In this document: piece after piece, positions 14,324 through 17,918 of the stretch
How the letters are laid out: each line of letters starts with the position of its first letter
How positions within the stretch are numbered: the first letter of the stretch is position 1
Source of the DNA: Pseudomonadota bacterium
GTDB lineage: Bacteria > Pseudomonadota > Alphaproteobacteria > Rhizobiales > Hyphomicrobiaceae
Assembly (NCBI GenBank): GCA_003242645.1
Contig: QGVC01000028.1
Coordinates: 1-17,918 of the forward strand
Direction of reading: 5' to 3'
DNA length: 17,918 bases
Position numbers and translations under genes: made by a program
Notes under the pieces: model-generated
Databases searched by the model: none
Told to the model about the DNA's origin: nothing
The model's input: the letters and a program-made list of their open reading frames with translations, nothing else

Positions 14324-14649
14324 GATCCGAGCTCCTCGCACAGGCAGCTCAACCACCGCCGCCGGCCTTCGATATCGCGGACGGCCTGTATTTCCAGCAC
14401 GCGCCCGTCGAAAACGAAGCGCATTTCGGGACTAATGTCGGCCCGGTACCGAATTCTGACCTCGTATTTCGCGATGGATTGGAGACCATCCGCCCGGAGC
14501 TCCTCGCCGCCCGAGAGGGGAATGACTTCGGCCCATAACGTCGTCACCGGATTCCAAGCTACGATAGCGCCACCCCCCTCATCCGACGTGTACGAGGGAG
14601 CTTCAAGTCGGAGCCGGCGACGCAAAGCGCCAATTCGCAGACCAATCAC
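14320..14649 (-). CDS. GTA g7: head closure protein (SPP1 gp16-like)
   Basis: This 109-residue protein matches the phage head closure family: an N-terminal LRIGALRRRLRLEAP, a central WNPVTTLWAEVIPLSGGEE (32-50) and a C-terminal RVLEIQAVRDIEGRRRWLSCLCEE (83-106). It caps the connector after DNA packaging and offers the docking surface for the tail. The start is GTG at 14649, overlapping the g6 stop as GTGA, with no ATG near. Order g6-g7-g8 agrees with RcGTA. Confidence 0.9.
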   Translation of the reverse strand: MIGLRIGALRRRLRLEAPSYTSDEGGGAIVAWNPVTTLWAEVIPLSGGEELRADGLQSIAKYEVRIRYRADISPEMRFVFDGRVLEIQAVRDIEGRRRWLSCLCEELGS

Positions 14650-15221
14650 AGCCGCACCCTGCTATATGGCTTCAGCAAAGCCGAAACCGCTTCGGGAATA
14701 CGGGTCGCCGCCCCTCCGATCTCCGCCGGGTCGCGGTGCTCGTACCAGTGCGCGACCAGCATCAATAGCGCTTGACGTATCGGCTCCGGAACATCGCTCG
14801 GTTCCGAACCAAAACCTGCGGTAAACGCGATTTCGATACCTAGCGCCGGAATGCCGGGTTTCGGCCAGTCACCTGATTTTGAGAGGAGCCTGGGAGGAAT
14901 GCGGCCCCCCTCGAGCACGAATTGATCCGGAGACACTTCATTAACGGTCCCGTCTCGTGCCGTTATCCGAACAGCTTCGACGGACCGCACGAATCCGATT
15001 GGCAGCTCGAGCACATTTCCTTTCGGCCATGAATCGAAGGTCCATGACCAGCTCTGAGTGATAAGTGCTAAATCAAGTGCCGCCTCTATTTGAAGCCTTG
15101 AGCTAGTGATGAGACTCGCAAGCAGAGAATTTTCATCGTCGTGGTCGATGCGCAAAAACGATTTGACTTCATCCACCGTCACCGGCTCGACCGCCGGTGC
15201 GGACGTCAAGACGAGACCCAT
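14646..15221 (-). CDS. GTA g6: head-tail connector (phiE125 gp8 / HK97 gp6 type)
   Basis: This 191-residue protein contains the adaptor signature VTVDEVKSFLRIDHDDENSLLASLITSSRLQIEAA (about 14-48), followed by WSWTFDSWP and a C-terminal helical PEPIRQALLMLVAHWYEHRD (about 147-166). It forms the ring below the portal. The ATG at 15221 is chosen because the protein then begins MGLVLTSAPAVEPVT as in the family, with GGAG five bases upstream. A longer frame reaching 15317 would run through the hairpin and is rejected. Confidence 0.92.
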   Translation of the reverse strand: MGLVLTSAPAVEPVTVDEVKSFLRIDHDDENSLLASLITSSRLQIEAALDLALITQSWSWTFDSWPKGNVLELPIGFVRSVEAVRITARDGTVNEVSPDQFVLEGGRIPPRLLSKSGDWPKPGIPALGIEIAFTAGFGSEPSDVPEPIRQALLMLVAHWYEHRDPAEIGGAATRIPEAVSALLKPYSRVRL

Positions 15222-15240
15222 GATGGCTCCATTGCGGGCA

Positions 15241-15290
15241 GAAAAAGTTTCAGGCGGGGTCGCTCGGAAATCCAACCGAGCAACCCCGCC
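15241..15290 (-). terminator. Terminator-like hairpin between capsid gene g5 and g6
   Basis: The arms at 15276-15290 and 15253-15267 pair over 15 bp around an 8-nt loop. On the minus-strand RNA every position pairs, with one G-U wobble, and the stem is mostly GC. It is followed by TGAAACTTTTTC (15252-15241), so the U-run begins about six bases after the stem, an imperfect intrinsic terminator. It lies 85 nt downstream of the capsid stop and upstream of the g6 start, suggesting partial termination or 3'-end protection of a capsid-rich transcript. Confidence 0.65.
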
Positions 15291-15375
15291 CACACTCGCG
15301 CGGTGGGAGGAGACCACGCGAGGAAATCTCGCGAGCGCGAATTGAGGCGCACTCGCGAGGCGACCGAAGTGTCTG
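15291..15375. repeat. CTCGCG/CGCGAG palindrome cluster after the capsid gene
   Basis: The stretch between the capsid stop and the hairpin carries several copies of CTCGCG or its complement CGCGAG, around 15294-15300, 15322-15327, 15333-15338 and 15352-15357. One pair, CGCGAG-N5-CTCGCG, makes a small perfect hairpin. No reading frame here looks coding. It may be a structured 3' UTR or a repeat relic. Confidence 0.4.
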
Positions 15376-16620
15376 CTAGGCGCTGAACTTCAGCAGCTTG
15401 ATGGCATCGAAGTCCTGCACGCCACCGCCGACGCGCTTCGTCGTGTAGAACAGCACGTAGGGCTTGGAGCTATAAGGATCGCGCAGCACGCGAATGCCAA
15501 CGCGATCCACGATCAAGTAACCGCGGCGAAAATCGCCGAACGCGATTGCTGGGCTGTCCGGCGCGATGTCCGGCATATCTTCTGATTCAGTTACCGGGAA
15601 GCCCATCAGGCTCGCAGGCTCACCAGGTTTGGCCGACGGCTGCCAGAGATAAGTGCCGTCCCCATCCTTCAGCTTGCGAACTGCCGACTGTGTCGCGCGG
15701 TTCATCACGAAGGTGCCGTTGGCGCGATAGCCGCCCTTCACGGAATAAATCAGGTCGATCAGCTTGTCGGCAGGATTGGATTCGGGAAAGCCGCCCGACA
15801 CGCCCGTGGAAATCGTGCCGATCTTACCCCAAGTCCAAGCCGCGTTATCCACCGTCGGATAGCTGAGGAAACCCATCGGCTTGTTGACGCCATCGCCGGT
15901 GACGAAAGCAGTGCCTTCCTGGGCGGCAAAAGTCAGCCGGACCTCCTCTGCGATCCACTGGTCAATATCGACTGCAGCGTCGTCAAGGAGCGATTGCGTG
16001 GCTGCGGGCATGGCGTAGAGCTCGGCTGTCGGGAACGACAGCTCGGCCAGCTTGGGGCCATCCGTCTCTGGCCGGGGGTCGGTTTCGCCAACCCAACCGG
16101 CAGCCGGGCCGGAAATTGCAAACGGCTTTTTGTAAACTGAGCCGGAAACTTGCCGAACATCGGCTATCGCACGAATTGGAGACACACTGCGCAACGCTCT
16201 GTTGATGGAGCGCTCGGTCTCTTCTGGCACGAGATAGCCGCCATCCGTATCTGAGCCGACCGACAAACCTTTGCCCTCAAAGTCGCGGAGGAGATGAGTT
16301 TCTCCCCGGCGCATGTAGCTCTCGAAGGCTGTCTTGTGGTCGAGGCCGCCGGACGAGCGTGCGACAGATGAGCCGAGCTGCGGTCGCGCCGCTTTGCGAA
16401 CGAGCTCCTCGATGACTCGCTTGTTCTCGTCGAGAGCTCGGTCGATACGCGCCAGCTTGTCGACGGTGACAACGTCAGCGCTCATATAGCGCTCGATTTC
16501 CGACAAACGGCGATCGTTCGTTTCTTTGAAGGCCTCGAAGGCCCGCATAAAATCCTCGAATGCGATGCTGAGGTCGGCGGCGGATGTGGACTTCACCTCT
16601 AGCCCTTCATTGTTCAGCAT
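15376..16620 (-). CDS. GTA g5: HK97-fold major capsid protein
   Basis: This 414-residue protein has an N-terminal helical, charged scaffold-like delta region (1 to about 95), normally removed by the prohead protease. The HK97 capsid fold follows, with DTDGGYLVPEE (124-134), LRSVSPIRAIADVRQVSG, GWVGETDPRPETDGPKL, the AMPAATQSLLDDAAVDIDQWIAEE block and the closing YLIVDRVGIRVLRDPYSSKPYVLFYTTKRVGG. The ATG at 16620 overlaps the g4 stop by 7 nt. As the most abundant virion protein its excess over coupled neighbours needs explaining; the hairpin just downstream is a candidate mechanism. Confidence 0.96.
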   Translation of the reverse strand: MLNNEGLEVKSTSAADLSIAFEDFMRAFEAFKETNDRRLSEIERYMSADVVTVDKLARIDRALDENKRVIEELVRKAARPQLGSSVARSSGGLDHKTAFESYMRRGETHLLRDFEGKGLSVGSDTDGGYLVPEETERSINRALRSVSPIRAIADVRQVSGSVYKKPFAISGPAAGWVGETDPRPETDGPKLAELSFPTAELYAMPAATQSLLDDAAVDIDQWIAEEVRLTFAAQEGTAFVTGDGVNKPMGFLSYPTVDNAAWTWGKIGTISTGVSGGFPESNPADKLIDLIYSVKGGYRANGTFVMNRATQSAVRKLKDGDGTYLWQPSAKPGEPASLMGFPVTESEDMPDIAPDSPAIAFGDFRRGYLIVDRVGIRVLRDPYSSKPYVLFYTTKRVGGGVQDFDAIKLLKFSA

Positions 16621-17393
16621 GACGGCCGAAATCCTTTCGTAGATTGAGATTGATTGAGGAGCTGCGCTGCTTCAGCGATTTGCCTCAGCAAACGCTCTTC
16701 CCAGGACGAGGCCCGCTCCGCATCCCGCAGGAGCCTGAGGCCTTTGAGGCCCTCGCGCATCACAGCGCGAGCCTCTGAGCGCGTGAACCCAGCGTCCTGC
16801 GTGAGCCAGCGCTCGAATTCCCGCTCGGTCGGCGCGCGGCCGGCGAACGGATCGGATTTCACGGATGAAACCCGCGCTTCGGGTTGCATCGGGAAAGTGA
16901 CAATCGAGATCTCCCAAAGGTCGATTTTTTCCAGACGCCGCACACCTGTGCGCGGGTCGCGCACTCCTTTGACCGTGCGGAAACCGATCGATAAGCCATC
17001 GATGGCGCCGGATCTCATCAACGACAGGACCTCACGCGCCTTGGCGACCTCTGTCGCCAACTTGCCGCGTACGAACAGGCCGCGGGCATCCTCGTGAATG
17101 GTGATCCAGGTGCCGATCGGCTGATTGGGATCATGCTGAAACAGCATGCGAATGCCCGCGGGGCCACGTTTCGCAAGGCTCTCGCGAAATGCTCCGGGCA
17201 CTATGATATCGCGCCCCAAGTCCTCGCGATTAAACAGGCACGCGTAGCCTTCGAAAATGCCGTTAAAGCTCACATCCTTGAGTCCCAGCGAGGTGAGCTT
17301 CACCTCTCGCACAGCCTGCAACGGCCGAGCAGCAAGTGGCTCCATCCAACCCATCCAGTCTTTTCCGAATTGTTCGTCAGACGTCGTCCTCAA
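16614..17393 (-). CDS. GTA g4: HK97-type prohead maturation protease
   Basis: This protein of up to 259 residues is a U35/S78-type prohead protease. It has FNGIFEGYACLFNREDLGRDIIVPGAF (43-69), a catalytic His87 in MLFQHDPNQPIGTW, Ser135 in DGLSIGF and an acidic E161 in DLWEISIVTFPM. A charged helical C-terminal extension (about 185-259) may act in scaffold binding. The first start is a TTG at 17393 that overlaps the portal stop as TTGA. ATGs at 17354 and 17345 are alternatives, and the conserved domain begins only near residue 30, so the start is uncertain. RcGTA has a small g3.5 gene between portal and protease; none fits here. Confidence 0.92.
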   Translation of the reverse strand: MRTTSDEQFGKDWMGWMEPLAARPLQAVREVKLTSLGLKDVSFNGIFEGYACLFNREDLGRDIIVPGAFRESLAKRGPAGIRMLFQHDPNQPIGTWITIHEDARGLFVRGKLATEVAKAREVLSLMRSGAIDGLSIGFRTVKGVRDPRTGVRRLEKIDLWEISIVTFPMQPEARVSSVKSDPFAGRAPTEREFERWLTQDAGFTRSEARAVMREGLKGLRLLRDAERASSWEERLLRQIAEAAQLLNQSQSTKGFRPSC

Positions 17394-17918
17394 GCGGACG
17401 GCATCTCGTCACCGCCGGGCAGCGGCCCGTAGCCCACGGCGGCTCGCTTCTCGTTGCGAGTCAGAAAGGAAGATCGCTCGACACGGGACCAGAGCGCCTC
17501 GCGTTCCGCCGACAAAGCTTCGATGGTGTCGAGGTCGGGCTTGAGCTCGACCGCTTTGCTCCCCCATGCCGGCCCCAACCAAGCCGCAAGCGATTTGGCA
17601 GCACGATTGACGAGAGGCAGCACGGTTTGCCGCCAGAAGCTGCGGTTCGCCTCTTGATAATTGGCATAAGTATTGTCGCCAGGAATGCCGAGCAGCATGG
17701 GCGGCACCCCCAGCGCCAAAGCAATTTCGCGAGCTGCGGCGTGACGCGCTTCTATGAAATCCATATCGCGGGGTGAAAGGCTCATTGCTTTCCAATCGAG
17801 TCCGCCCTCGAGCAGCATGGGCCGGCCCGCGTTGCGCGCCCCCTGAAAGCTTTCCTCTAGCTCTGCTTTGAGTCGCCTGAACTGCTCCTCCGTCAGCTGT
17901 CCACCGGCAGTGTAGACC
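17390..17918 (-). CDS. GTA g3: portal protein, C-terminal part (5' end missing)
   Basis: The frame is open from the right window edge to a TGA at 17392-17390, giving the last 175 residues. It contains the HK97-portal signature LSPRDMDFIEARHAAAREIALALGVPPMLLG followed by NTYANYQEANRSFWRQTVLPLV, and a C-terminal helical end with FLTRNEKRAAVGYGPLPGGDE. The portal ring occupies the unique capsid vertex and is the channel for DNA packaging. A Met at 17818 is internal, not the start. Upstream genes (terminase g2) should lie beyond the edge. Confidence 0.95.
   Translation of the reverse strand, partial: VYTAGGQLTEEQFRRLKAELEESFQGARNAGRPMLLEGGLDWKAMSLSPRDMDFIEARHAAAREIALALGVPPMLLGIPGDNTYANYQEANRSFWRQTVLPLVNRAAKSLAAWLGPAWGSKAVELKPDLDTIEALSAEREALWSRVERSSFLTRNEKRAAVGYGPLPGGDEMPSA

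Noticed and set aside
15222..15317. Longer N-terminus for g6
   Set aside because: It would translate through the strong hairpin and has no similarity to the adaptor family, while the ATG at 15221 has a good ribosome-binding site.
1..17918. CRISPR arrays, tRNA or rRNA genes, insertion sequences, toxin-antitoxin pairs
   Set aside because: No regularly spaced repeats, cloverleaf-like sequences, transposase motifs or small paired operons were found by reading.

Overview
The window looks like a chromosomal segment of an alphaproteobacterium, probably of the order Hyphomicrobiales (Rhizobiales). I infer this from the RcGTA-like gene transfer agent (GTA) cluster, the FeuP/FeuQ-like two-component genes and high-GC codon use. 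I could not run a database search, so genus is not assigned.

Positions 1-4729 hold ordinary cellular genes. A truncated multidrug-type ABC exporter (minus strand) is divergent from hemF (oxygen-dependent coproporphyrinogen III oxidase, plus strand). Convergent to hemF is a minus-strand three-gene unit: a small secreted PepSY/FeuN-like protein (4729-4430), an OmpR-family response regulator with a TTG start (4363-3692) and a PhoQ/FeuQ-type sensor kinase (3702-2320). A GTTCA-N6-GTTCA direct repeat upstream of the small gene is a candidate autoregulatory site.

Positions 4794-17918 form one continuous minus-strand block in RcGTA gene order, read from the right: portal (g3, cut by the window edge), prohead protease (g4), major capsid (g5), head-tail connector (g6), head closure (g7), a small unassigned gene (here g7.5), tail terminator (g8), major tail protein (g9), tail chaperones (g10, g10.1), short tape measure (g11), distal tail protein DUF2460 (g12), hub DUF2163 (g13), NlpC/P60 peptidase (g14), the large TIM-barrel tail-fibre/hub protein (g15) and a lysis gene. 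Most junctions are 1-7 nt start/stop overlaps. No integrase, repressor or attachment site is visible, and the block abuts housekeeping genes directly, which fits a domesticated GTA better than a prophage. Terminase (g2) would lie beyond the right edge.

The points most worth a second look are: (1) the lysis gene, which fuses a Cys/His/Asn CHAP-like domain, a GH108 muramidase and a two-helix holin-like tail, with a strong internal ribosome-binding site and in-frame ATG that could release the holin as a separate 96-residue protein; (2) a terminator-like 15-bp hairpin with a U-tract immediately downstream of the capsid gene, inside the operon, which may set capsid excess; (3) the small coupled gene between g7 and g8, where HK97-type phages carry gp10.
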